A stretch of DNA of 64,000 bases from Anabaena cylindrica PCC 7122. GTDB taxonomy: Bacteria > Cyanobacteriota > Cyanobacteriia > Cyanobacteriales > Nostocaceae. The translations under genes and the position numbers were made by a program. The stretch spans positions 186,001 through 250,000 of the forward strand of contig NC_019771.1 of NCBI RefSeq assembly GCF_000317695.1, given 5' to 3'. Position 1 is the first letter of the stretch; each line of letters starts with the position of its first letter. Shown here one piece after another: positions 7,353 to 15,043 of the stretch. The notes under the pieces were generated by a model, which ran no database searches, was not told the DNA's origin, and was given only the letters and a program-made list of their open reading frames with translations.

Positions 7353-9698
7353 ATGAGTAAATTGATCGTCCTAAATTTAGGAAAAGGAAACTTACACCAA
7401 GGGTTTTCCACGGTCATAGCTCAACTTTGGCAAACGGATGTTCTTAATCCCATGCAATTTACAGGTGGATTACCTGCTGCACCACAATTAGAGTATCTTT
7501 ATCAACGTTGGCAAAAATTGTATACAGCTTTATATGCCAGTTTAGGATGGCGTAATCGCAATATTTCTGAATTTGAAATTGAAGAAGAAGACGTTACCAA
7601 TATTTCTCAAGCTGAGTTTGAAAGTATTTGCCAAGAATTCCAGAAAACTCTGAATACATGGCTGAATAGTTTAGCATTTCTAAATATTGACCGCAAACTA
7701 CGTACCCAACTTTTACCTACAGATGAAATTCGCTGCGTTATTACGGCTGAATGTGATCAGGTTTTAAAATTACCTTGGTGTTTATGGCATTTTTTTAATG
7801 ATTACCCATTAGCAGAAATAGCCCTCAGTCCTCCTGAATATAGCCGTGCAATTAAAAATAATTCCCGCAAGACTAATGGTAAGGTGAGAATTTTAGCGAT
7901 TTTGGGAGATAGCCATCACATTGATGTGGAGAAAGACCAAAATTTACTTCAGCAATTACCTAATGCTGAACTTAAGTTTTTAGTTGAACCCAACCGTTGC
8001 CAACTTACAGAACAATTATGGGCATCTGGTTGGGATATTCTCTTTTTTGCGGGGCATAGTTCCAGCCAAGGAAAAGGGAAAATGGTATTGAATCCCCAGG
8101 AAACTTTGACTATTGATCAATTAAAGTATGGTTTGCAAAAAGCGATCGCACAAGGTTTGCAGTTAGCAATTTTTAACTCTTGTGATGGTTTGGGAATCGC
8201 AGAAGATTTAGCTGATTTGCATTTACCGCAAGTAATTGTCATGCGGGAACCTGTCCCAGACCGGGTTGCACAGGAATTTCTCAAGCATTTCCTCACTGCT
8301 TTTTCTTCGCAAGGACAAACTTTGTATACAGCAGTTAGGGAAGCTAGGGAGAGGTTACAGTCTCTAGAAAATGATTTCCCCTGCGCTACTTGGCTGCCTG
8401 TTATTTGCCAAAATCCCGCCGAAATATCCCCAACTTGGCAGGATTTGTGTGGTCAGCAATTGGGTTTAAAATTTTCACGTCCCAATTTACGCCAGTTACC
8501 AATTGTTTTTATTGGTAGTTCAATGGTTACTTTATCTATCGTATTAATACGACTCATAGGGGGACTGCAAGCCCTAGAATTGGCAGCATTTGACCAATTA
8601 ATGCGATCGCGCCCCCAAGAACAACCAGACCCCCGTTTGTTGGTTGTAACTGTCACTGACCAAGATATTCAAGCACAGGGACAAGAACCTAGACAAGGTT
8701 CACTTTCAGATAAATATCTCAACTTATTACTAACTAAACTCGAACAATATCAACCAGCGGTCATCGGTTTAGATATATACCGGGATTTTCCTGTGAGTGT
8801 GAACCAACCAGAACTAGCCAAACGGATGCAAAAAAGCGATCGCTTTTTTGCTATTTGTAAACGTGCTGATCCAGAATATGACCCCACAGGCATTTCACCC
8901 CCACCAGAAATCCCAGAAGCAAGGTTAGGTTTTAGCGATTTTGTCCAAGACGAGGATAGTATACTGCGCCGTCATTTGATGGCCATGACCCCAAATCCCA
9001 TCTCATCAACTTGCACACCAGCTTATGCCTTTAGCACTCGGTTAGCATTTTTATATCTGCAATCACGAGGAATTACCGCCAAATTTACACCAGATTGGAA
9101 TTTACAACTAGGGAATAAAACCTTCGGACGTTTGCACAAAAGAAGTGGTGGTTATCACTCGATAGATGCCCAAGGTAGCCAGATTTTGCTAAATTATCGT
9201 TTTTCACCCTCTGTGCAAGCAATCGCCCCACAAGTTACCATGAGCCAAGTCCTAAACGGGCAAATTAACCCCAATGCCCTCAAAAATAGAATTATTCTGA
9301 TCGGTGTCACCAGTAATAGCAGTAGTGATTATTGGTCTACACCCTATAGTAAAAGCCCTTTAGAAGTTGTACCAGGCATATTCATTCAAGCACAGATGGT
9401 GAGCCAAATGATCAGTGCTGCTTTAGACAACCGCCCCTTATTATGGGTTTGGACGCAATGGAGTGAAATCGGCTGGATTTGGTATTGGTCTTTCACAGGA
9501 GGATTACTAGCTTGGTATGTTAGAAAAATCACTTATTTAATTATTGTCTTAGCGATCGCAATAATCACACTATTTGGACTCTGCTTAATCATACTCATTC
9601 AAGGAGGTTGGATACCCTTAGTACCACCAATAATTTCTTTACTAGTTTCCAGTATTCAAATTACCTATATCAAAACAAAAATAGCAAGTGACAGGTAA
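7353..9698 (+). CDS. CHAT-domain protease-like protein fused to a CHASE2 sensor domain
   Basis: 781 residues. The N-terminal 360 residues form a CHAT (caspase-like) domain with the His in FFAGHSSS (His235) and the Cys in IFNSCDG (Cys277), the expected catalytic dyad. A membrane segment follows (about 381-400, LPIVFIGSSMVTLSIVLI), then a CHASE2 extracytoplasmic sensor domain (about 405-690; LAAFDQLMRSRP, VVTVTDQDI, PAVIGLDIYRDFP, NRIILIGVTSNSSSDY), and C-terminal hydrophobic helices at about 707-775. Predicted topology: cytoplasmic CHAT, periplasmic CHASE2, membrane-bound C-terminus, i.e. a sensor with a putative protease as output instead of a kinase or cyclase. It follows sigma/DUF1822 and precedes DUF928 on the same strand. 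No clear ribosome site precedes the ATG. Confidence 0.88.
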   Translation: MSKLIVLNLGKGNLHQGFSTVIAQLWQTDVLNPMQFTGGLPAAPQLEYLYQRWQKLYTALYASLGWRNRNISEFEIEEEDVTNISQAEFESICQEFQKTLNTWLNSLAFLNIDRKLRTQLLPTDEIRCVITAECDQVLKLPWCLWHFFNDYPLAEIALSPPEYSRAIKNNSRKTNGKVRILAILGDSHHIDVEKDQNLLQQLPNAELKFLVEPNRCQLTEQLWASGWDILFFAGHSSSQGKGKMVLNPQETLTIDQLKYGLQKAIAQGLQLAIFNSCDGLGIAEDLADLHLPQVIVMREPVPDRVAQEFLKHFLTAFSSQGQTLYTAVREARERLQSLENDFPCATWLPVICQNPAEISPTWQDLCGQQLGLKFSRPNLRQLPIVFIGSSMVTLSIVLIRLIGGLQALELAAFDQLMRSRPQEQPDPRLLVVTVTDQDIQAQGQEPRQGSLSDKYLNLLLTKLEQYQPAVIGLDIYRDFPVSVNQPELAKRMQKSDRFFAICKRADPEYDPTGISPPPEIPEARLGFSDFVQDEDSILRRHLMAMTPNPISSTCTPAYAFSTRLAFLYLQSRGITAKFTPDWNLQLGNKTFGRLHKRSGGYHSIDAQGSQILLNYRFSPSVQAIAPQVTMSQVLNGQINPNALKNRIILIGVTSNSSSDYWSTPYSKSPLEVVPGIFIQAQMVSQMISAALDNRPLLWVWTQWSEIGWIWYWSFTGGLLAWYVRKITYLIIVLAIAIITLFGLCLIILIQGGWIPLVPPIISLLVSSIQITYIKTKIASDR

Positions 9699-9829
9699 TA
9701 GGCGACCGAAACCAGGCATTTTAAAATTTTGAATTGACATATTCCCTATTAAAAATCACGAATTTTGACTTAGTAATTTGTATAACAATTTATCAACACT
9801 ATTTTGTAATTAAAAAATTAATTATTCCC

Positions 9830-10615
9830 ATGAAAAAAATACTTTGGTTTCATACTCTCACCATCATCTCTGCAATAAATTTGAGCATTTTTAATTTACC
9901 AGGAAATTGGCAAATTCAGGCTCAAACTTTAGCATCAACTACCAAAATCAAGTATATTGCACCGGTAGTACAAGAACAGCCAGGAGAACCAAAAGGACGA
10001 CGTAGAGGTGGGGGCAGTCGTGGGCCATGTAAGCAATATGAAACCCTGACAGCATTAGTACCTGTAACTAAAACCGAAAATAAAGATATAGTTTGGGGAA
10101 ACTCAGCATCTCAAACCCCAACATTTTGGTTTTTTGTACCTGATAAATTAACCCCCAAAGTTCCCGTAGAGTTTGTAATTCAAGACGAAGCAGATAATTA
10201 TGTTTATCAAACAAAATTTAATCCTCCAGAAACACCAGCCGGCGTAATTAGCCTAGCTGTAAAACCAACAGTACCATTAGAAACAGGTAAATCTTATCGT
10301 TGGACTTTTTCCATCTCTTGTGATCCAGATAAACCTTCTGCTTCCGTTTATGTTCGAGGTTCAATGACACAAATTGCGCTCAATTCAAACTTGAAAAAAC
10401 AACTAGAAACGGCTAAAACACCTTTAGAAAAAGCCGTTATTTTTGCTGAAAATGGTATTTGGCAAGATGCATTAACGACTTTAGGTGAACAAATGCAAAA
10501 CAGTAAACCTATAGATCCAGAAATTACATCTGTTTGGGCTGAGTTGCTTAAACAAGTTAATTTAGATAATTCTGCGTCTGCTTCTATTGTTCCTTGTTGC
10601 ACAACCAAACAATAG
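9830..10615 (+). CDS. Secreted DUF928 family protein
   Basis: The frame stays open upstream to a TTG at 9734, but the ATG at 9830 gives a proper signal peptide (MKKILWFHTLTIISAINLS..., cleavage probably near IQAQT), so I chose it; the product is 261 residues. DUF928 features: PTFWFFVPD, a beta-sandwich-like middle (VPVEFVIQDEADNYVYQT), YRWTFSISCDPD, and a C-terminal helical part ending WAELLKQVNL. A basic Gly/Arg stretch (KGRRRGGGSRG) follows the signal region. Function is unknown; DUF928 proteins are commonly encoded next to CHAT and CHASE2 genes in cyanobacteria. A second DUF928 gene is at 25734. Confidence 0.82.
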   Translation: MKKILWFHTLTIISAINLSIFNLPGNWQIQAQTLASTTKIKYIAPVVQEQPGEPKGRRRGGGSRGPCKQYETLTALVPVTKTENKDIVWGNSASQTPTFWFFVPDKLTPKVPVEFVIQDEADNYVYQTKFNPPETPAGVISLAVKPTVPLETGKSYRWTFSISCDPDKPSASVYVRGSMTQIALNSNLKKQLETAKTPLEKAVIFAENGIWQDALTTLGEQMQNSKPIDPEITSVWAELLKQVNLDNSASASIVPCCTTKQ

Positions 10616-10656
10616 ACATAATGCAATAGTTAAACCCACATTCCGTAATGTGGGAC

Positions 10657-10769
10657 AGGACTTACGCAAGATGTGACCGAAAACCTGATTCTTCCGTAGT
10701 GGTAATTCATGTAGCTTGCTTGCCCGTTGCAGTATTACCGCTACTTTCCTTGTCTTGTGCGTAAGTCCT
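10657..10769. mobile_element. MITE-like element with nested inverted repeats
   Basis: Terminal inverted repeats aggacttacgc (10657-10667) and gcgtaagtcct (10759-10769) enclose a second inverted pair, gtagtggtaat and attaccgctac. It is 113 bases long with no coding capacity. The aggacttacgc end resembles ends of cyanobacterial transposons, so a non-autonomous element is likely. Confidence 0.65.
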
Positions 10770-10776
10770 ATGGGAT

Positions 10777-10814
10777 AAAAAAACACTCTAGGAATTAAAA
10801 ATAATTTCTGAGTG
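10777..10814 (-). terminator. Rho-independent-type terminator of the distal RTX gene
   Basis: On the minus strand, cactc...gagtg arms (10810-10814 and 10784-10788) with an additional internal aatt palindrome are followed by a run of seven T (10777-10783). It lies 55 bases past the stop of the RTX gene ending at 10869. Confidence 0.55.
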
Positions 10815-10868
10815 CTGTGTTTATTAGGCTTGAGATTATGAATTTGGGAAACCAATTTATAGGAAATC

Positions 10869-13034
10869 TTAAACAAGCTGAACATCTAAACTAACTGCGA
10901 AACCAGCAGGTATATTCTCAAGAGTAGCGAATTGATTTCCTTGGAATAACAAGCCACCAGTAGCGTTATTGTAACTGAAACTATTGAGGTCAGTAATACC
11001 AAATCCAACTTGAGAAATCTGAATCTTGTCACCTTCTATCCAACTAAAATCTTTGATAATGTCTAAGCCTTCTAAAATAGAGTTGAAGACAAATTTATCA
11101 GCCCCAGATCCACCTGTAAGGATATCATTACCAAATCCACCCACTAAAGTATCATCGCCAGTGCTACCCCGCAGTTTATCAGCATATTGTGTACCAGTAA
11201 TCTCAAACTTCTCAATATTGCTATATCTAAGCAGGGTAAAACTAGAGGATAAATCATCGCTACCACTGTCAGAAGTACCAGAGTATAAGGGATTACTACT
11301 ACTGTTAGAAGCGTTAATGTATGAGGGATTGAGATCAGTAGAACCACTACTGCCAAGAATGTTGCTATAGATTAGATTTTCTCCATTGTATCCCACTTCA
11401 ATCCCAAAACCATTATTAAATTGACTGTAGTTGGCTTTTAAAGTGTCAGTACCAGCACCACCATCAACATTTCCATCTATATCAACTAAAGTATCATCAC
11501 CGTCACCACCAAAGAGGTAATCATAACCAGCACCACCACCAATACCATCATTACCAGCACCACCATTAAGGATATCATTGCGATCGCTTCCAGCAAGCAA
11601 GTCTCCATATTGCGTACCAGTTACATGAAATTGCTCAATATTAGTGTAATCAAGTAAAACTTCACCCCCTAATAAACTGTGGATTCCTTCTCTACTAAAG
11701 ACTCCAAAATAGACACCAGCATCATTATTAAACTGACTGTAGTCAGCAATTAGAGTATCAATTCCTTCACCACCATCAACAATTCCATCTATGTCAATTA
11801 AAACATCATTTCCATCACCACCATTTAAAATATCATTACCAACCCCACCACTAATTTCATCATTACCACCACCACCATCGAGAATGTCATTGTTTGCACC
11901 ACCCCGCAGTTTATCTGCATATTGTGTACCAGTGATATCAAACTTTTCAACATTGCTATATGTAAGTAAAACAGAAGCATTATAACCCAAGAAACTACCA
12001 GGTAGTATGCTGTTGTCATTGCTATATATGGCATTTTGACCGTAATACTGCACCTCAATCCCAACACCATTATTGAACTGGCTGTAGTCTGCTTTTAGAG
12101 TATCAGAACCAGCACCACCATCAACAAATCCCTGAATATTAATTAAATTATCATTACCAGCGCCACTATAAAGGTAGTTATAACCACTACCACCATTGAG
12201 AATGTCATTATTAGCGCCACCCCGCAAAATATCGTTATATTGTGTACCTGTAATCTCAAACTTTTCAACATTGCTATATGTAAGCAAGACTGAAGCCGGG
12301 ATAGAAGAATTTAGACCATTGGGATTAATATTGTAATTGCTATAAATAGCATTTTCTCCGTTATATCCCACTTCAATCCCAACACCATTATTAAACAGGC
12401 TATAGTCTGCTTTTAGAGTATCAGAACCAGCACCACCATCAACAATTCCTTGAATATCAATTAAATTATCATTACCATCCCCACCGAAGAGATAGTCAAA
12501 ACCAGCACCACCATTTAAATGATCATTACCACCTCCACCATAGATTACATCATCACCAGCTTCACCATTGAGGTTGTCATTATAATCGCCACCTTGCAAA
12601 ATATCTACATATTTTGTGCCTGTGATTTCATACCTTTCAACATTGTTGTAAGTTAGTAAACCACTACCATCAACGCGACTAAAAATAATGTTGTATCCCA
12701 ACCATCCCACATGAATACCAGCACCATTATCAAACTGGCTATAATCTGCCTTTAAAAAATCAATACCAGCGCCACCATCAACACTACCTTGGGTATCAAC
12801 TAAAATATCATCACCATCTCCACCATATATATAATCGTAACCTTCCCCACCATTGATATTATCCTTGCCACCACCACCGTAGATAGTATCATTACCTTCA
12901 TCGCCATTTATGATGTCATCATTATTTCCACCAGTTAAGATATCATCGCCGCCTTTTCCAGAAATCACCCAAGATAAACCATCATTAGGTGCGGTAAAGA
13001 TATTATTGTTATTGTCACCTGTATATCGAGGCAT
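10869..13034 (-). CDS. RTX-like calcium-binding repeat protein (5 modules)
   Basis: 721 residues, Asp/Gly/Asn-rich and acidic. Nonapeptide repeats of the GGxGxDxLx type (e.g. GGDGDDIL, GGAGNDGI) form parallel beta-rolls that bind calcium outside the cell. Five larger modules of roughly 90-140 residues alternate RTX stretches with a conserved spacer: VDGGAGxDTLxADYSQF, then a YSNVEKFEITGTQY-like strand. The C-terminus (KFVFNS...GLDIIKDFSW...GDKIQIS) is the typical RTX end region, consistent with type I secretion without a signal peptide. It is a paralogue of the gene at 13276-14898. The start ATG has AAAGGA 9-10 bases upstream. No catalytic domain is seen, so a structural or adhesive surface role is most likely. 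ABC exporter genes are absent from the window. Confidence 0.88.
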   Translation of the reverse strand: MPRYTGDNNNNIFTAPNDGLSWVISGKGGDDILTGGNNDDIINGDEGNDTIYGGGGKDNINGGEGYDYIYGGDGDDILVDTQGSVDGGAGIDFLKADYSQFDNGAGIHVGWLGYNIIFSRVDGSGLLTYNNVERYEITGTKYVDILQGGDYNDNLNGEAGDDVIYGGGGNDHLNGGAGFDYLFGGDGNDNLIDIQGIVDGGAGSDTLKADYSLFNNGVGIEVGYNGENAIYSNYNINPNGLNSSIPASVLLTYSNVEKFEITGTQYNDILRGGANNDILNGGSGYNYLYSGAGNDNLINIQGFVDGGAGSDTLKADYSQFNNGVGIEVQYYGQNAIYSNDNSILPGSFLGYNASVLLTYSNVEKFDITGTQYADKLRGGANNDILDGGGGNDEISGGVGNDILNGGDGNDVLIDIDGIVDGGEGIDTLIADYSQFNNDAGVYFGVFSREGIHSLLGGEVLLDYTNIEQFHVTGTQYGDLLAGSDRNDILNGGAGNDGIGGGAGYDYLFGGDGDDTLVDIDGNVDGGAGTDTLKANYSQFNNGFGIEVGYNGENLIYSNILGSSGSTDLNPSYINASNSSSNPLYSGTSDSGSDDLSSSFTLLRYSNIEKFEITGTQYADKLRGSTGDDTLVGGFGNDILTGGSGADKFVFNSILEGLDIIKDFSWIEGDKIQISQVGFGITDLNSFSYNNATGGLLFQGNQFATLENIPAGFAVSLDVQLV

Positions 13035-13068
13035 TTTAGTTTGTCCTTTATATTTGCAAATTTGAATT

Positions 13069-13107
13069 CCTTGCTGAGTTACACGGTTGACTTTTGGAGT
13101 TTATGCA
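13069..13107 (-). promoter_or_regulatory. Conserved leader block of the RTX gene, copy 1
   Basis: On the plus strand it begins ccttgctgagttacacggtt and ends tttatgca. The same block lies at 14963-15001 upstream of the other RTX gene, while sequence nearer each start codon differs. It may hold a promoter, operator or 5' UTR element shared by both genes. Confidence 0.5.
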
Positions 13108-13155
13108 GCAATGTGAAAAATAAAAAATAAAAACCCTGTCATGAGTCCCGTTCTT

Positions 13156-13185
13156 AAACAAAAAAACCCAGTCTTAGACTGGGTG
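13156..13185 (-). terminator. Rho-independent terminator of the proximal RTX gene
   Basis: On the minus strand a perfect 8-base stem, cccagtct/agactggg (13167-13183), is followed immediately by seven T. It lies about 90 bases after the stop of the 13276-14898 gene, so the two RTX genes are probably separate transcription units. Confidence 0.85.
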
Positions 13186-13275
13186 AAATTGATTATTAAA
13201 ATTGCGCTTGAGTTTTTAGAAAATAACAATCTTAAAAGAAGGTAGAAAACCTTCAGCATTTTTTAGATCAAAGTT

Positions 13276-14898
13276 TTAAACAAGCTGAACGTCTAAATTA
13301 ATCGAGAATCCAGCAGGTTTATTCTCAAGAGTGGCCAATTGAGTACCTTGGAAGAACAAGCCCCCAGTAACATCGTTATAACTGAAACTATTGAGGTTAG
13401 TAACACCAAACCCAACTTTAGAAATCTGAATCTTATCACCTTGCACCCAACTGAAATCTTTGATAACGTCTAAGCCTTCTAGACTGGAGTTGAAAACAAA
13501 GCTGTCTGCACCTACACCACCGTAAAGAGTATCATTACCAGTCCCACCGATTAGAGTATCATTACCAGCATCGCCATAGAAGATGTCATTACCAGCGCCA
13601 CCATTGAAGATGTCATTATCTGAACGTCCCTCAAAAACATCTTGATATTGTGAACCGGTAATATTGTATTTTTCTATATTAGAGACATTAACCAAAACCT
13701 GACCATTGACACGACTAAAAACATTATTTGAACCATTCCACCCCAAATGAATACCAGCGCCATCCACTTTGGCAGTGTAATCAGCTACTAAAGTATCAAT
13801 ACCAGCACCACCATCAACCGTACCATTCGCATCTATCAAAATATCATTGCCAGCACCACCGCTGAGGATATCATCACTAGCACCACCCCGGAGAATATCA
13901 TCATATTGTGTGCCTGTAATGTTAAATCGCTCAACATTCACATGACCCAGTAAAAAATTACCTGTTTGGCGACTAAAAATAGCATTTTGTTGCACATCAA
14001 TACCCGCACCATTATTGAACAGGCTGTAGTCGGCAACTAGAGTATCAACACCAACACCACCATCAATAGAAGCTTGGGTATCAATCACAATATCATTACC
14101 TGCTCCGGCGATTATTTGATCATTACCACCAGCACCATTGAGAGTGTCATCACCAGACCCACCCCGGAGAATATCAGCATATTGTGTGCCTGTGATGTTA
14201 AATCGCTCAATATTGCTGTAATTGAGTACGGCATTATAAGTGAGACTGCTGACGATGGCATTTTGTCCACTGTATCCCACATCAATACCAGCACCATTAT
14301 TGAACTGGCTATAGTCAGCCACTAAAATGTCAGTACCTGCACCGCCATCAATATTGCCTTCAGTGTCAATTAAAACGTCATTCCCATCTCCGCCAAAGAG
14401 GTAATCATAACCAGCCGCACCATTGATTTCATCATTACCACCACCACCTCTGAGAGTGTCGCTATCAGCAGCACCTTGCAAAACATCGTCATATTTTGTG
14501 CCTGTGATGTCAAACTTCTCAATATTGCTGTAAGTCAGTAAACCACTGGCATCACGGCGACTAAAGATGATGTTGTATCCCGCATATCCAACATGAACAC
14601 CAAAACCATTGTCGAACTGGCTATAGTCTGCCCTGAGAGTATCAGTACCGCCACCACCATTGACATTACCTTGGATATCAACCAATAAATCATCACCTTC
14701 CCCACCAGAAAGATAATCATAACCTTCTCCACCAGTTATGGTATCGTTGCCTTCATCGCCGTTTATGGTATCGTCACCAGTCCCACCAGTGAGGATATCA
14801 TCGCCGCCTTCTCCATAAATCACCCAAGATGAGCCGTCATTAGGTGCAGTAAAGATATTATTTTGCTCGTCACCTGTGTATGTACCAAATGTAGACAT
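13276..14898 (-). CDS. RTX-like calcium-binding repeat protein (4 modules)
   Basis: 540 residues, paralogous to its downstream neighbour. Both begin with YTGD followed by NNIFTAPNDG and end with near-identical regions (SFSYN...GGL.FQG, then NLDVQLV here and SLDVQLV there). Four internal modules of 80-140 residues each carry a VDGG/IDGG...ADYSQF segment, a SNIEKFDITGT-type strand and several GGxGxD calcium-binding nonapeptides. There is no signal peptide; the C-terminal region suits type I secretion. The gene has its own leader block and its own terminator. Differences in module number between the paralogues (4 and 5) suggest gain or loss of modules by recombination after tandem duplication. 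Role inferred: extracellular calcium-dependent matrix or surface protein. Confidence 0.88.
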   Translation of the reverse strand: MSTFGTYTGDEQNNIFTAPNDGSSWVIYGEGGDDILTGGTGDDTINGDEGNDTITGGEGYDYLSGGEGDDLLVDIQGNVNGGGGTDTLRADYSQFDNGFGVHVGYAGYNIIFSRRDASGLLTYSNIEKFDITGTKYDDVLQGAADSDTLRGGGGNDEINGAAGYDYLFGGDGNDVLIDTEGNIDGGAGTDILVADYSQFNNGAGIDVGYSGQNAIVSSLTYNAVLNYSNIERFNITGTQYADILRGGSGDDTLNGAGGNDQIIAGAGNDIVIDTQASIDGGVGVDTLVADYSLFNNGAGIDVQQNAIFSRQTGNFLLGHVNVERFNITGTQYDDILRGGASDDILSGGAGNDILIDANGTVDGGAGIDTLVADYTAKVDGAGIHLGWNGSNNVFSRVNGQVLVNVSNIEKYNITGSQYQDVFEGRSDNDIFNGGAGNDIFYGDAGNDTLIGGTGNDTLYGGVGADSFVFNSSLEGLDVIKDFSWVQGDKIQISKVGFGVTNLNSFSYNDVTGGLFFQGTQLATLENKPAGFSINLDVQLV

Positions 14899-14962
14899 TT
14901 TAGTTTGTCCTTAATTCTTGCAAAATTTTTGTGTAATGGAGTTGGGTGTTAGCTTTTCAACT

Positions 14963-15001
14963 CCTTGCTGAGTTACACGGTTCACTTTTGAGGTTTATGC
15001 A
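14963..15001 (-). promoter_or_regulatory. Conserved leader block of the RTX gene, copy 2
   Basis: Same block as 13069-13107, with differences only near ttcacttttgagg. It lies about 65 bases upstream of the ATG at 14898. Confidence 0.5.
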
Positions 15002-15043
15002 AAGTCAAAGGAACAAATCTAAAAAATTTTTTTGAGTAACCTA

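Noticed and set aside
9734..9829. N-terminal extension of the first DUF928 protein from a TTG
   Set aside because: The ATG at 9830 gives a proper signal peptide directly; the extension would bury it.
10869..14898. Open frames on the plus strand and in other minus frames across the RTX genes
   Set aside because: They are low-complexity shadows of the GGxGxD repeat codons; no ribosome sites and no protein-like composition.
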